From the NCBI RefSeq assembly GCF_009296025.1, contig NZ_CP045178.1, positions 496,001 through 560,000 on the forward strand: a stretch of 64,000 nucleotides of DNA, given 5' to 3'. This document shows positions 53,103-62,127 of the stretch, piece after piece; position 1 is the stretch's first letter, and every line of letters begins with the position of its first letter. This DNA is from Streptomyces tsukubensis (GTDB taxonomy: Bacteria > Actinomycetota > Actinomycetes > Streptomycetales > Streptomycetaceae). Position numbers and translations under genes: made by a program. The notes beneath the pieces were generated by a model. That model was not told the DNA's origin. It did not search any database and saw only the letters and a program-made list of their open reading frames with translations.

Positions 53103-54446
53103 TCACTTCGCTCGTCGCAGGCCGAGTGCGTTGTCTATGTCCTCGTCGACCTTCTTGAGGCCGTCGGCCAGTCCGCCGCCGGAGCCCTGCTGATAGCCGG
53201 TCCAGAAGTCGTCCATGGTCGCGGTGAGGGTCGAGCCGATCTCCGTGACCGGGCTGGTGTCGCTCGCGGGGTCCTTGGAGGCGTCGATGAACGTCCGGTA
53301 GGGCGCGGGTGCGTCGAGGGCGGGGGAGGTGGCAGCGCTCTTGAGGGTGGGGATGTTCTTGATGCCGTTGGCCAGTTTCACGGCCGCGGGCGTATCCGTC
53401 GTCAGGTATTTCACCAGTGCCCACGCGGCCTCCTTGTGGGAGGAGCGCTTGTTGACCCCGATGTCCGCGGCCGAGACGAATCCGCCGCCGTAGCGCTGGC
53501 CACTGCCGGCGAGGGCGGGGAAGGGCGCCGTCCCGTAGCGCAGGTGCTTCGCCTGTTCCTGGATGAAGGCGACCCGCCACTCGCCGTCCAGTGCCATGGC
53601 GATACGGCCGGCCTGGAAGGCGTTGTCGGCGGACCACTCGTCCCCGAGGCCCGCGGTGAAGGTCTTGAGCTTGTTGTAGCCGATCTTCCGGACGAACTTC
53701 TGCTGCCAGGACATCAGCGCGCGCCACTGCCGGGAGGAGCCCACGGCTGAGTCACCGTCCTTGGTCCAGCCGGCTTTCGCCGCGTGGCCGAGGGTGGCTG
53801 AGGTGTTCTGCTGGAAGCCGATGAGCGGGTTGAAGCCGAGGGTCCTGATCGAGCCGTCCTTGTGGTACGTGGTGAGCTTGAGTGCCATGTCCTCCAACTG
53901 CTGGAGGGTGCGTGGTGGTTCGGTGTAGCCGGCGCGGGCCAGCAGGGACTTGTTGAAGTAGAGGCCGTACACGTCTGAGGTGGTGGGCAGTGAGCAGCGG
54001 CGTCCGCCGAACGCGGTGGCCTTCGCGAAGATGCCCTGGAAGTCGCTGAGGGAGACCCCGTCGCGCTTCATGTAGGGGGCGAGATCGGCCATGGTCTTGC
54101 AGGCCGTGCCGAGTGTGCTGTTCACATTGGTGATCATCGCGTCGACATCGCCGCCCGAGGACACCACTTGGGTGATCTTGGTGTCCTGCTGGGCACTGTG
54201 CACGTCGACGCTGATGTCCGGGTACTTCTTCTCGAAGTCGTCCACGACGGACTGGACGACGGCGGCCTCACGGCCGGAGTAGTGGTGCCAGAGCTGGACC
54301 GTGCCCGACAGGTGGGTGGGCGGGGCCGCCGAGGGCGGCTCGTCGGTCCCGGTGGCGCAGCCCGAGAGGGCCAGGGCGCCGACGGCGATACAGACGCCGG
54401 TACGCCATCCGCGCCGGGGGCGCGGAGGATGCTTCGCTGCTTTCAT
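53103..54446 (-). CDS. ABC sugar-binding lipoprotein (family 1)
   Basis: The 447-residue protein has a lipoprotein signal ending in ALSGC. VQLWHHYSGREAAVVQSVVD is the characteristic start of family 1 extracellular solute-binding proteins, and the region PTTSDVYGLYFNKSLLARAG is typical. It captures an oligo- or monosaccharide for the two permeases downstream. It heads the operon of five genes ending with the SIS protein. Confidence 0.92.
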   Translation of the reverse strand: MKAAKHPPRPRRGWRTGVCIAVGALALSGCATGTDEPPSAAPPTHLSGTVQLWHHYSGREAAVVQSVVDDFEKKYPDISVDVHSAQQDTKITQVVSSGGDVDAMITNVNSTLGTACKTMADLAPYMKRDGVSLSDFQGIFAKATAFGGRRCSLPTTSDVYGLYFNKSLLARAGYTEPPRTLQQLEDMALKLTTYHKDGSIRTLGFNPLIGFQQNTSATLGHAAKAGWTKDGDSAVGSSRQWRALMSWQQKFVRKIGYNKLKTFTAGLGDEWSADNAFQAGRIAMALDGEWRVAFIQEQAKHLRYGTAPFPALAGSGQRYGGGFVSAADIGVNKRSSHKEAAWALVKYLTTDTPAAVKLANGIKNIPTLKSAATSPALDAPAPYRTFIDASKDPASDTSPVTEIGSTLTATMDDFWTGYQQGSGGGLADGLKKVDEDIDNALGLRRAK

Positions 54447-54645
54447 CGCGGTGCCTTCCTGCTGAGAAGTGCGCTACTCGCCGCGGGGATTGCTCCTGGA
54501 GGGGATGGAGTGCGCCGGGACGGGGCCGGGGCGCGGAATCGGTGAGGAGGAGGGATGGAGAAAGGGATGGGAGAGGTACGAGGGGCGGAGGTGACGTGCG
54601 GAGGGGGCCTCCGGCGGCGCCCCGGTCGTTCTGCGCTGCGGGAGG

Positions 54646-55860
54646 TCAGCCGATGCCGCGCAGCCGCGCCGCGAGGGTGCGCGAGGCGTCGGCCTCGACG
54701 GTGGTGCCCGCGGCGCGGTCGACCAGGGCCTCGCGCAGCCGGACCGAGAGGGACGAGCGGGCTCCTGCGAGTACCGCGTCCCCCCCGACACCGCTCACGC
54801 GGACGGTCGGGTTCCAACGGGTGTGGTCCCGCAGGTGACGTCGGGTGAGCTCGGCGAGCCGGCTCCCGCCGGCGCGTCCCACCGGACCGCCGAACACCAC
54901 CACTTCGGGGTCGATGACCCCGAGCACCGGGATGACGCTCTGCGCGAGGCGCGGGGCGTACACCTCCAGAACGCTCTCGGGCAGCGATTCGCCGGCCAAG
55001 GTCCGGGCGAAGGCGTCGCCGGCCCAGCCCGTCTCCCGGCCGATGCGGTCCAGGGCACTCGCGCCGAGCAGTCCTTCGAGGTCGACGGCGTCGGTCTCCT
55101 CGTCCAGCACCCCGCGGGGCACCGGCAGGTTGCCGATCTCGCCCGCTCCGCCCGAGGCGCCGTGCAGGACGGTTCCCCCTACGTCGACGGCGAGACCGAG
55201 CCCGTAGCCGACCCACAGGAGGGCGAAGGTGCCGTCGGGGGCGAAGCCTCCACCGGCGCGTTCGGCCACGGCGGCCAGGTTCACGTCGTTGTCGACCCGA
55301 ACCTCACAGCCGAGAGCCTGCTCCAACTGGTGCCTGATGCTCTTGCGCGACCAGCCGGGCATCGCCTGGACCGAACTGAGCTCGTCCGAACGCGGGTCGA
55401 CGCTGCTGGGCACGCCGACGAGGATGTGCCTGACCGCCGCGAGTTCGACCCCGGCGACCTCGCACGCGTCGAGCACCGCACCGGCCACGTCCCGCGCGGC
55501 GCTGCGCTCGGCCGGCATCCCGGAGGCCGCCTTGTGGGCGACCTCGTGGCCGGTACCGGCGAGGTCCACGAGGGCCGAACGTACTCCCTCCTGGTCGATG
55601 TTGATCGCGACGCCGTACGCGAGGTCGTTGCGTACGCCGTACAGGGCGGCCCGCGGGCCGCGGCCGATCGACTCCTCGCCGACCGGCTCGATGAGCCCCT
55701 TGTCCTCCAGCCGCGCGATCATCTGCGCGGCCGTGGGCCGTGACAGCCCGCTGTGCTCGCCGATCCCGTTGCGGCTGAGGGGACCGTGATCGAGGAGCAG
55801 CCGCAGGGCGGTCGCGGCGTTCTGGTCACCGAGCCAGGACGGGGTTCCTCTGACAGCCAT
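54646..55860 (-). CDS. ROK-family transcriptional regulator
   Basis: This 404-residue repressor has an N-terminal winged helix (LLLDHGPLSRNGIGEHSGLS, then RPTAAQMIARLEDKGLI) fused to a ROK sugar-kinase-like domain. VRVDNDVNLAAVAER and ASGGAGEIGNLPV are seen. The Cys-rich zinc motif of active ROK kinases after GEIG is absent, which fits a regulator rather than a kinase. It is divergent from the Gfo/Idh genes at 56091 and upstream of the ABC operon. Two matching palindromes lie in the shared promoter region. Confidence 0.9.
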   Translation of the reverse strand: MAVRGTPSWLGDQNAATALRLLLDHGPLSRNGIGEHSGLSRPTAAQMIARLEDKGLIEPVGEESIGRGPRAALYGVRNDLAYGVAINIDQEGVRSALVDLAGTGHEVAHKAASGMPAERSAARDVAGAVLDACEVAGVELAAVRHILVGVPSSVDPRSDELSSVQAMPGWSRKSIRHQLEQALGCEVRVDNDVNLAAVAERAGGGFAPDGTFALLWVGYGLGLAVDVGGTVLHGASGGAGEIGNLPVPRGVLDEETDAVDLEGLLGASALDRIGRETGWAGDAFARTLAGESLPESVLEVYAPRLAQSVIPVLGVIDPEVVVFGGPVGRAGGSRLAELTRRHLRDHTRWNPTVRVSGVGGDAVLAGARSSLSVRLREALVDRAAGTTVEADASRTLAARLRGIG

Positions 55861-55908
55861 GGCCGCTCTCTTCCACAGGGGGTTTCAGTGCGAGGAACGT
55901 ATCAGAAA

Positions 55909-55924
55909 CTTTCTTTATAGAAAG
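55909..55924. promoter_or_regulatory. Candidate ROK operator 1 (CTTTCT-N4-AGAAAG)
   Basis: A perfect 6-base inverted repeat around TTAT lies 49 bases upstream of the ROK regulator's start. The motif shares its half-site with the second palindrome at 56057. This fits autoregulation. Confidence 0.65.
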
Positions 55925-56056
55925 GGGAGACTGTGAGCGTAATCTTTTCGTGACCCGCGCTGCCACTCCCCCCTTACAGGTAAGGGTCGCTGGAGTGCGG
56001 AGAGAAGAGATCCACCCATCACCCTGGTGCGGAGAGTGAAGGGCGCCTAGTATCCC

Positions 56057-56069
56057 GAAAGAATCTTTC
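56057..56069. promoter_or_regulatory. Candidate ROK operator 2 (GAAAGA-N-TCTTTC)
   Basis: A perfect 13-base palindrome lies 22 bases upstream of the dehydrogenase at 56091. The GAAAG half-site is the same as in the operator at 55909, and the sequence is similar in type to known ROK regulator sites. It probably represses the plus-strand sugar genes. Confidence 0.68.
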
Positions 56070-56090
56070 ACGTAATGGAGGTGGAGCGAG

Positions 56091-57191
56091 ATGACCGGTG
56101 TCCTGCGGGTCGGAATCCTCGGCAGCGGAGGTATCGCCACCGCGCCCTACGGCGTACTGCCCAACCTGCACCACTACGCCGGCCGCGTGGAGGTGACGGC
56201 CATCGCGGACGTCGCCCACGACCAGGCCCGCGCGACCGCCGAGCGCTTCGGCATCCCCGCCGCTTTCGGCTCACTGGACGCGATGTTGGAAACCGCGCCA
56301 CTGGACGCGGTCGTCAACCTCACTCCCATCCCCGTGCACGCCGAGACCTCACGGGCGATCCTCGACCACGGCAAGCACCTCGCCAGTGAGAAGCCTCTGG
56401 CCGCGACCGTCGCCGAGGCCGACGGACTCATCGACCTGGCCCGCGAACGTGGCCTGACCATCGTGTGCGCTCCCCCCGACCTCCTCTACGAGCCCTACGA
56501 GCGGGCCGGCGAACTGGTGCGGGCCGACGCCATAGGCAAGGTCGCCTTCGCCCGCGTCCGCAGTTCCCACGCCGGGCCGGGCGGCGGCCCCGCGGGCTGG
56601 CCCTCCGACCCCAGCTGGTTCTACCGCGAGGGCTCGGGCCCCCTGCTGGACATGGGCGTCTACGGCATCCACGAGATCACCGGTCTCCTCGGCCCCGCGC
56701 GGCGCGTCGCCGCCTTCGCCGGGATCACCGAAGCGGTCCGCACCGTGCGCGGCGGACCCTTCCGCGGGGTGGAGATGCCCGTCACCGCTCCCGACAACTG
56801 CCTCTTCATGCTCGATTTCGGCGACTCCACCTTCGCCGTCGTCGACGGCACCTTCAACGTGCACGCCGCCCGCAGCCCCAAGGTGGAGCTCTTCGGGCGC
56901 CGCGGCGTATTGAACCTCTTCCGGCCGGACGGCCCCGACCTGGAGATCTACCGGACAGACATCCTCGACGGCGTCGACGGCTGGATCGAACCGCAGGCTC
57001 CCCTGGCGGCCAACGACCGCAGGGCCCGCTACGGCCGCGCCCTGCTCGTCGGCCACCTCGCCGATGTCGTTCTCGACGGAGCCCGCCCCGTCCTGACCGC
57101 CGAACACGCCCGGCACGCGCTGGAGATCATGACCGCCGTCATGGAATCCGCCCGCGAACAGCGGTTCGTGGACCTGACGACCACCTTCTGA
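56091..57191 (+). CDS. Gfo/Idh/MocA-family oxidoreductase
   Basis: The 366-residue protein has the Rossmann motif VGILGSGGIATAPYGVLPNL, VVNLTPIPVHAETSRAILD and HLASEKPLAATVAEA with the conserved Lys-Pro pair. GPLLDMGVYGIHEI carries the family's catalytic His region. It follows AGGTGGAGCGAG and a ROK operator. Together with the next two genes it would convert an imported sugar derivative. Confidence 0.9.
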   Translation: MTGVLRVGILGSGGIATAPYGVLPNLHHYAGRVEVTAIADVAHDQARATAERFGIPAAFGSLDAMLETAPLDAVVNLTPIPVHAETSRAILDHGKHLASEKPLAATVAEADGLIDLARERGLTIVCAPPDLLYEPYERAGELVRADAIGKVAFARVRSSHAGPGGGPAGWPSDPSWFYREGSGPLLDMGVYGIHEITGLLGPARRVAAFAGITEAVRTVRGGPFRGVEMPVTAPDNCLFMLDFGDSTFAVVDGTFNVHAARSPKVELFGRRGVLNLFRPDGPDLEIYRTDILDGVDGWIEPQAPLAANDRRARYGRALLVGHLADVVLDGARPVLTAEHARHALEIMTAVMESAREQRFVDLTTTF

Positions 57192-57288
57192 GAGCCGACC
57201 ACCCCGCGCCCGTCCGCCGCACCGCCGGCACACGTCGACGGGCGCCCCCGCACCGGCCCCGCCCACAAGACTCCGAGGAGCAGCCAGC

Positions 57289-58290
57289 GTGACCACACCC
57301 CCAGCCCCCTTGCGGATAGGCGTCATCGGCTTCGACCACTGGTACGCGGCCATCCCCTTCGCCCGCCGCGTCGCGGCCGACCCCGCCGTACGCCTGCACG
57401 GCCTCGTGGACCGGGATCCGCGCCGCGCCGCCCACGTGGCCGCGCTGACCGGCTGTGACCGCACCTCGACCGACCCCGGCTACGTACTGGAGGACCCCGA
57501 GGTCGACGCGGTCGCCTGCTTCACCAGCGTCGACCAGAGCCCCGGCCTGTGCGTCGCGGCGGCGCGCGCCGGCAAACACATCGTGTCCGTGAAACCCCTC
57601 GCCATGACCCTCGACGCGGCGGACCGGGTCGTCGAAGAGGTCGAGCGGGCCGGCGTCGTCTTCGTCCCCAGCGAGTCGCGGCACACCTCGCCCCTCGCCC
57701 GCAGACTCTCCGGACTGGTGCGCTCGGGACGTCTCGGCGAACTGCGCTCCGGCACCTTCGCCATGGACAGCGGAGTGCCGCTCTCGTGGCCCGGATCGAC
57801 CGAAGGCCCCGGCTGGTGGACCGATCCGGACCGCACCGCCGGCGGCGCCTGGATCGACCACGCCGTCTACCAGCTCGACCGGATCAACGCCCTCTTCGGT
57901 TCCCCCGTCGCCGAGGTCACCGGTACGACGGCCAACATCGCCCACCCGGGGCTGCCCGTCGAGGACTACGGTCACGCCGTGCTCACCCTGGAGAGCGGCG
58001 CCGTCGTCACCGTCGAGGACACCTGGATCGCCCCGCCCGGGACCTCCTCGACACGCGCCCACCTCGTCGGCTCCAACGGAGCGGTCTTCCACTCGACGGC
58101 CACCTCGACCTTCGGCTTCGCCGAGGCTGGAGGCGAGTGGTCCTTCAGCAAACTGCCCGAGGACACGTTCGACACACTCGACGTCCTCCTCGCCGCCGTC
58201 CACGACGGCGTCCCCCCTGGCTCCGGGGTCCGCACCGCCCGGCAGACCCTCGCGACCTGTCTCGACTTCTACGCCGCCGCCCGAGGCTGA
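57289..58290 (+). CDS. Gfo/Idh/MocA-family oxidoreductase
   Basis: The 333-residue protein starts with IGVIGFDHWYAAIPFARRV, an unusual glycine motif lacking the normal GxGxxG spacing. HIVSVKPLAMTLDAADRVV is the KP motif, and GGAWIDHAVYQLDRI the active-site region. The 97-base gap from the previous gene carries AGGAGCAGC. It may act on the same sugar at a different carbon. Confidence 0.85.
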   Translation: MTTPPAPLRIGVIGFDHWYAAIPFARRVAADPAVRLHGLVDRDPRRAAHVAALTGCDRTSTDPGYVLEDPEVDAVACFTSVDQSPGLCVAAARAGKHIVSVKPLAMTLDAADRVVEEVERAGVVFVPSESRHTSPLARRLSGLVRSGRLGELRSGTFAMDSGVPLSWPGSTEGPGWWTDPDRTAGGAWIDHAVYQLDRINALFGSPVAEVTGTTANIAHPGLPVEDYGHAVLTLESGAVVTVEDTWIAPPGTSSTRAHLVGSNGAVFHSTATSTFGFAEAGGEWSFSKLPEDTFDTLDVLLAAVHDGVPPGSGVRTARQTLATCLDFYAAARG

Positions 58291-58360
58291 ACCCGCACCC
58301 GCCGCCCGTCACGCGGCGACCGCCAGACAGACCGTACCTTCACAGAAGTGCCGGGAGCAC

Positions 58361-59254
58361 GTGGACACTCACTACATCGTCGGCATCGACGCGGGGGGCT
58401 CCCACACCCGCCTGCGCTTCGCCACACCCGAGGGCGCGACCACGCACGAACACGTCCACCCCGCGGGCGACTGGACCAATCTCACACCATCGGGCAAGGC
58501 CGCGGTGCTCGGCGCGCACCTGCGCGCCGTGACCCGGCAGCCGCCCCTCGCCCTGGGCGTCGGAGCACACGGCTGCGACTCCGACGCCGAGTGCGAGGCC
58601 CTGCGCCACGCCGTGCAGGAGGAGACCGGGGCACCCACGACCGTCGTCAACGACGCCTTCCTCCTGGAGGCCGCCGTCCCCGGCGGCCCCTGCGCCGGGC
58701 TCGTCGTCGGCACCGGCTCGATCGCGGTGGCGCGCACCCCCGAGGGCGCCTCCCTGTACGCGGGCGGCTGGGGGTGGCTCGTCGGTGATCCCGGCTCCGC
58801 GTGGGGGACAGTACGCGAGGCCGTCCGCCACCTCGTGACGGAACACGACCGGGCCGGCCGGGACCAGGACCCACTGCTGGCCCCGCTGCTCGCGCGGGCG
58901 GGCGGGCGGGCCCTGCGGGACGTGGTGGGAGCGATGCAGCGGCTTCCGCCCCGCGAATGGGCGGGCTGGGCACCCGACGTGTTCGACGCCGCGGAGGCCG
59001 GCTCGCCCGCCGCCCTGGCCGCCGTTCTGTCGGGGGCCGACCAACTGGTCGGCCTCGTCTGCGACTTGGCGGCCCGGGGTGCCACTGTCACCCGCGTCGT
59101 CGCCGGCGGCAGCGTGATCGCCGCCCGGCCGCTGATGGCCGACCGGGTCGCCGATGGCCTGCACCGCGGACTGGGCGCCCCGTTGACGGTGTTCTCCGGC
59201 GCGCCCGTCGCGGGCGCGGTGCACCTCGCGCGCGGACTCGTGGCGCAGCGTTGA
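58361..59254 (+). CDS. BadF/BadG/BcrA/BcrD-type ATPase, probable N-acetylglucosamine-kinase-like sugar kinase
   Basis: This 297-residue actin-fold ATPase starts at GTG. YIVGIDAGGSHTRLRF is the first phosphate-binding loop, VVNDAFLLEAAV the catalytic Asp region, GLVVGTGSIAV the second loop and GWLVGDPGSAWGTV the family signature. In this sugar locus it likely phosphorylates an amino sugar, which the SIS protein could then process. Benzoyl-CoA-reductase activator is the family's other role but does not fit the context. Confidence 0.85.
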   Translation: MDTHYIVGIDAGGSHTRLRFATPEGATTHEHVHPAGDWTNLTPSGKAAVLGAHLRAVTRQPPLALGVGAHGCDSDAECEALRHAVQEETGAPTTVVNDAFLLEAAVPGGPCAGLVVGTGSIAVARTPEGASLYAGGWGWLVGDPGSAWGTVREAVRHLVTEHDRAGRDQDPLLAPLLARAGGRALRDVVGAMQRLPPREWAGWAPDVFDAAEAGSPAALAAVLSGADQLVGLVCDLAARGATVTRVVAGGSVIAARPLMADRVADGLHRGLGAPLTVFSGAPVAGAVHLARGLVAQR

Positions 59255-59340
59255 GACCTCGGTCAGCGGCGGCGGACCGGCCCGCCGGGATGTCGTCCCT
59301 CACGGGAGACAACCGGCGGGCGGTCGGTCATCGCGTGGGG

Positions 59341-59370
59341 CTGAGGCCACCCTCGGGAGGGTGGCCTCAG
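59341..59370. terminator. Bidirectional terminator hairpin
   Basis: CTGAGGCCACCCT pairs perfectly with AGGGTGGCCTCAG around a 4-base loop (CGGG). It lies between the convergent sugar-kinase and SDR genes and includes the SDR stop codon. Confidence 0.85.
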
Positions 59371-60212
59371 CGCCTGACCGGTGTACCGGCCTGCATGTCG
59401 TACGCCGTCTGTACGGCAGCGGGGCGCCGGCCGTCGTTGACGTCCCGGCTCCACTGGGTGTCGACCTCTTCGCGGACCTGCGGTTCCATCGCGGTGGGGA
59501 GCACATGCCGGTAGCGGCGATCCGTACCGAGAAGGACCTCCATGGTCCGCTCGTAGACCGGTTCGGGGTCGTACTGCTCGTGCGGGAAGGCCAGCTTCGC
59601 GTAGTCGTAGAGGCGGTCGGCGGGGTCGTCGCGCCACTCCTTCCACGTCTCGAACATGGTGTCGTTGAAGCCGGTGAGAAACGGGCCCGGATTGATGGTG
59701 GCGACCGTGACCCCGAATTCGGCGAGTTCCTGGTCGAGGGCGTCGGCGAATGCCTCGACGGCGTGTTTGGAGGCTGAGTACGCGCCCGTGAACGGGTCGA
59801 CGGTGAGGCCGGCGACCGATGACATGAAGACGATCCGGCCGCTGCGACGGGCCGCCATCCGGCTGGCGACGCCCTGGGTGAGCAGAACAGGTCCGAAGAC
59901 GTTCACCTCGAACTGGCGGCGCAGTCGCTCCTCGGGGATGTCCGCGGTAGCGCCGCCCTCGGAGACGCCCGCGTTGTTGAGGAGGACCTCGATGTTCCAG
60001 GTCATGGCGTTCGCGCGATCTCCGGGGTCGGTGACGTCCAGTTTCTCGACGCGCAGTTCCACACTCCGTTTCCGGGCCTCGGCGCGTACGGCGCTGACCT
60101 GGGCGATGATCTCCACGCCCGCGATCACCTGATGCCCGGCCGCCGCCAGCCGCAGCGCCACCTCCTTGCCGAAGCCGCTGCCCGCGCCTGTGATGAGAAT
60201 CGGTCCCGCCAT
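59367..60212 (-). CDS. Short-chain dehydrogenase/reductase
   Basis: The protein has 281 residues from ATG 60212. ILITGAGSGFGKEVALRLAA is the NAD(P)-binding motif, LLNNAG the structural motif, and the catalytic Ser in MSSVAG, then YSASKHAVEAF with the YxxxK pair. The frame upstream of the ATG is open but not family-like. No partner gene is evident, and the substrate is unknown. Confidence 0.9.
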   Translation of the reverse strand: MAGPILITGAGSGFGKEVALRLAAAGHQVIAGVEIIAQVSAVRAEARKRSVELRVEKLDVTDPGDRANAMTWNIEVLLNNAGVSEGGATADIPEERLRRQFEVNVFGPVLLTQGVASRMAARRSGRIVFMSSVAGLTVDPFTGAYSASKHAVEAFADALDQELAEFGVTVATINPGPFLTGFNDTMFETWKEWRDDPADRLYDYAKLAFPHEQYDPEPVYERTMEVLLGTDRRYRHVLPTAMEPQVREEVDTQWSRDVNDGRRPAAVQTAYDMQAGTPVRR

Positions 60213-60758
60213 GCCTGCACACCTTCCCGTCGTAGGTACCGCCATCGCGGTACGAGTACCTTCACGTCCGCCCGGGACTCCGCGGCGCCGTCCACACTGT
60301 CGCGGCTCAGGCCCTGGCCACCTGGGTGTCTGCCCTCGTGAGCCTCCGTCGGCCGCGGACGCGCCCGCCGTCTCGCCGTCTCGCGTCGGCGGCACCTGCC
60401 GGGGAATCCGGCGCCCGGCCCGGACCGGGCAGGGCCACACCTCAGATCAGCACACCCGGTCCGCAGCCGTGCGCCGACTCGCCGACGGGCGCCTGCGAGG
60501 TCCGCGGGGCGTGCGGTCCGCATGCAGGGCCCCGTGGGTCGGGGCATCCGTATGCGAGTCCCCCGTAAATCGAGGCCGGGAGTTGATCGCGCCCTGGGCC
60601 GCGCCGCACGACATCGGAAAATGTTCCCTGTCTTTCGTGGAGCCGGCGCACGCGTGCGGGAGCAGCGGGGTTCGGACACTTACGTGGTCGCTGCCCCGTA
60701 CACGCGGCGAGAGAACGGTCCTGTGGACCGGCGGTGCGTGCTATGCGGCCGACTGCCT
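60213..60758. other. Intergenic region
   Basis: These 546 bases separate the SDR gene from the hydrolase stop. Several overlapping frames exist on both strands but none looks real. It should contain the SDR promoter. Confidence 0.35.
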
Positions 60759-62039
60759 TCAGGGAGCGGCGGTGGTGACGTCCACATCTGTGATGGCCGC
60801 GTCGGGATGCCGCGCCCCCGTCAGTACCGGGTCCTGCCCGGTGTCACCGAGGAGGTGGCGGCGGAAGAAGGCACCGAGGTACGTGACGGCGACATGGCGC
60901 TGCTGCGGCTCGGTCAGCTGCCTGGTCGGCGCCGCACCCTCACGGTCGGTGCACTGCCCGGGGTGTCCTTCCACCGGCATGGCGTCGTCGGAGGCCGCGA
61001 CCTGACGACTCCGAGGCGACCACTGGGTGTTGAAGTAGTTGTGATTCGCCCCGTGGATCGCGAATCGGTAGAAGCCGCTCCGGTTCCCCTTGGCCGCGTC
61101 GGCCGCGAACCAGAGTGCCTCACCGCCGACCTGTCCGTCGCAGGTACCCCGGAAGGTGGCGAAGGGGGTCTTGGTGATCGTGTAGTTGGACATGTCCTCC
61201 GTCATCACGTTGTAGGCGGGCGCCACCGCCGCCACCGCCTTGACGTCGACACCCTTGGGCCACTGCCCCCGATGGCTGTCGGCCGCCTGCCAGGTGACCC
61301 CGGCGCCGGCCCTGGAATGCCCCATGACCCCCACGTCGCCCATGTCCACGTGGTGGGCGAAGCCGACGCGTCGCGCCGCTCCGGTCGCCGGGTCGGTGAA
61401 CTTCCCGGAGAGCTCACCTTGGTCCTTGGAGCTGAGCTCCTGCCACATGCGCAGATGCCGGTTGATGAGATCCGCCCGCGCGGCAGCGTTGTCATCGCCC
61501 CACACGGAGGAGGCGTTGATGCCGTTGGCACCGACCGAGACCACGACAAACCCCTGAGCGGCCAGCTCGCGGCCCAGGTAGTCGTATCCACGCTCGCTGG
61601 GCAGGACGGGTGTTCCCGAGGCACACGGCCAGGCGGACAGCTTGGCGTTGGCAGCTTCATACGCGGCGTCGTCACCATCGCGCTCGGCAGCCGTACGCGC
61701 CGCGTCCGCCTTCCGGTCGGCGCAGGTATCGTGCAGGCCGTGCAGCATCACAATCAGTGGATGCCGCCCCGTGCCCAGGTCGGCGGGGTAGTGCACCACC
61801 CCGGTCAGCTCGACGGGTTGACCGGTCTGTGGCAGGCGCCAGGCATCGTCGCCCAGGTCGTAGCGGACCGTCCTGGTGGACGCGGCCGCAGGCACCGTAC
61901 TCCGCTCCGTCGCCTCGTTCGGTGCCGCGGCGCCGGTCGCATCCGTATACGTGAAGCCCACTGCGGCGGCGGACAGTACCGCTGCCGACAGGCCCAGCAG
62001 ACGAGCCGAAGTCCTCGTGCGTCGGTGTCGCTTCATCAT
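60759..62039 (-). CDS. Secreted alpha/beta hydrolase
   Basis: The 426-residue protein has a Sec- or Tat-type signal peptide: a basic start with RRTRTSARLLGLSAAVLSAA and an Ala-rich region. LIVMLHGLHDTCADR carries the oxyanion-hole HG, MGHSRAGAGVTWQA the nucleophile Ser, and FAIHGANHNYFN the catalytic His region. Such enzymes are esterases, lipases or cutinase-like depolymerases. It is followed on the same strand by nothing close, and preceded by another hydrolase gene. Confidence 0.85.
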   Translation of the reverse strand: MMKRHRRTRTSARLLGLSAAVLSAAAVGFTYTDATGAAAPNEATERSTVPAAASTRTVRYDLGDDAWRLPQTGQPVELTGVVHYPADLGTGRHPLIVMLHGLHDTCADRKADAARTAAERDGDDAAYEAANAKLSAWPCASGTPVLPSERGYDYLGRELAAQGFVVVSVGANGINASSVWGDDNAAARADLINRHLRMWQELSSKDQGELSGKFTDPATGAARRVGFAHHVDMGDVGVMGHSRAGAGVTWQAADSHRGQWPKGVDVKAVAAVAPAYNVMTEDMSNYTITKTPFATFRGTCDGQVGGEALWFAADAAKGNRSGFYRFAIHGANHNYFNTQWSPRSRQVAASDDAMPVEGHPGQCTDREGAAPTRQLTEPQQRHVAVTYLGAFFRRHLLGDTGQDPVLTGARHPDAAITDVDVTTAAP

Positions 62040-62127
62040 GTCTCCTCGGTGAGTGCGGGGCCGGCCCGGAGCGTCCGTTCCGCTCGTGGCCGTGGCCCTG
62101 GGGGGGGAAAAAGGTGAAGGCCGTCCG

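Noticed and set aside
54646..55860. Active ROK sugar kinase
   Set aside because: The protein has an N-terminal winged helix and lacks the Cys-rich zinc motif, so it is better called a regulator.
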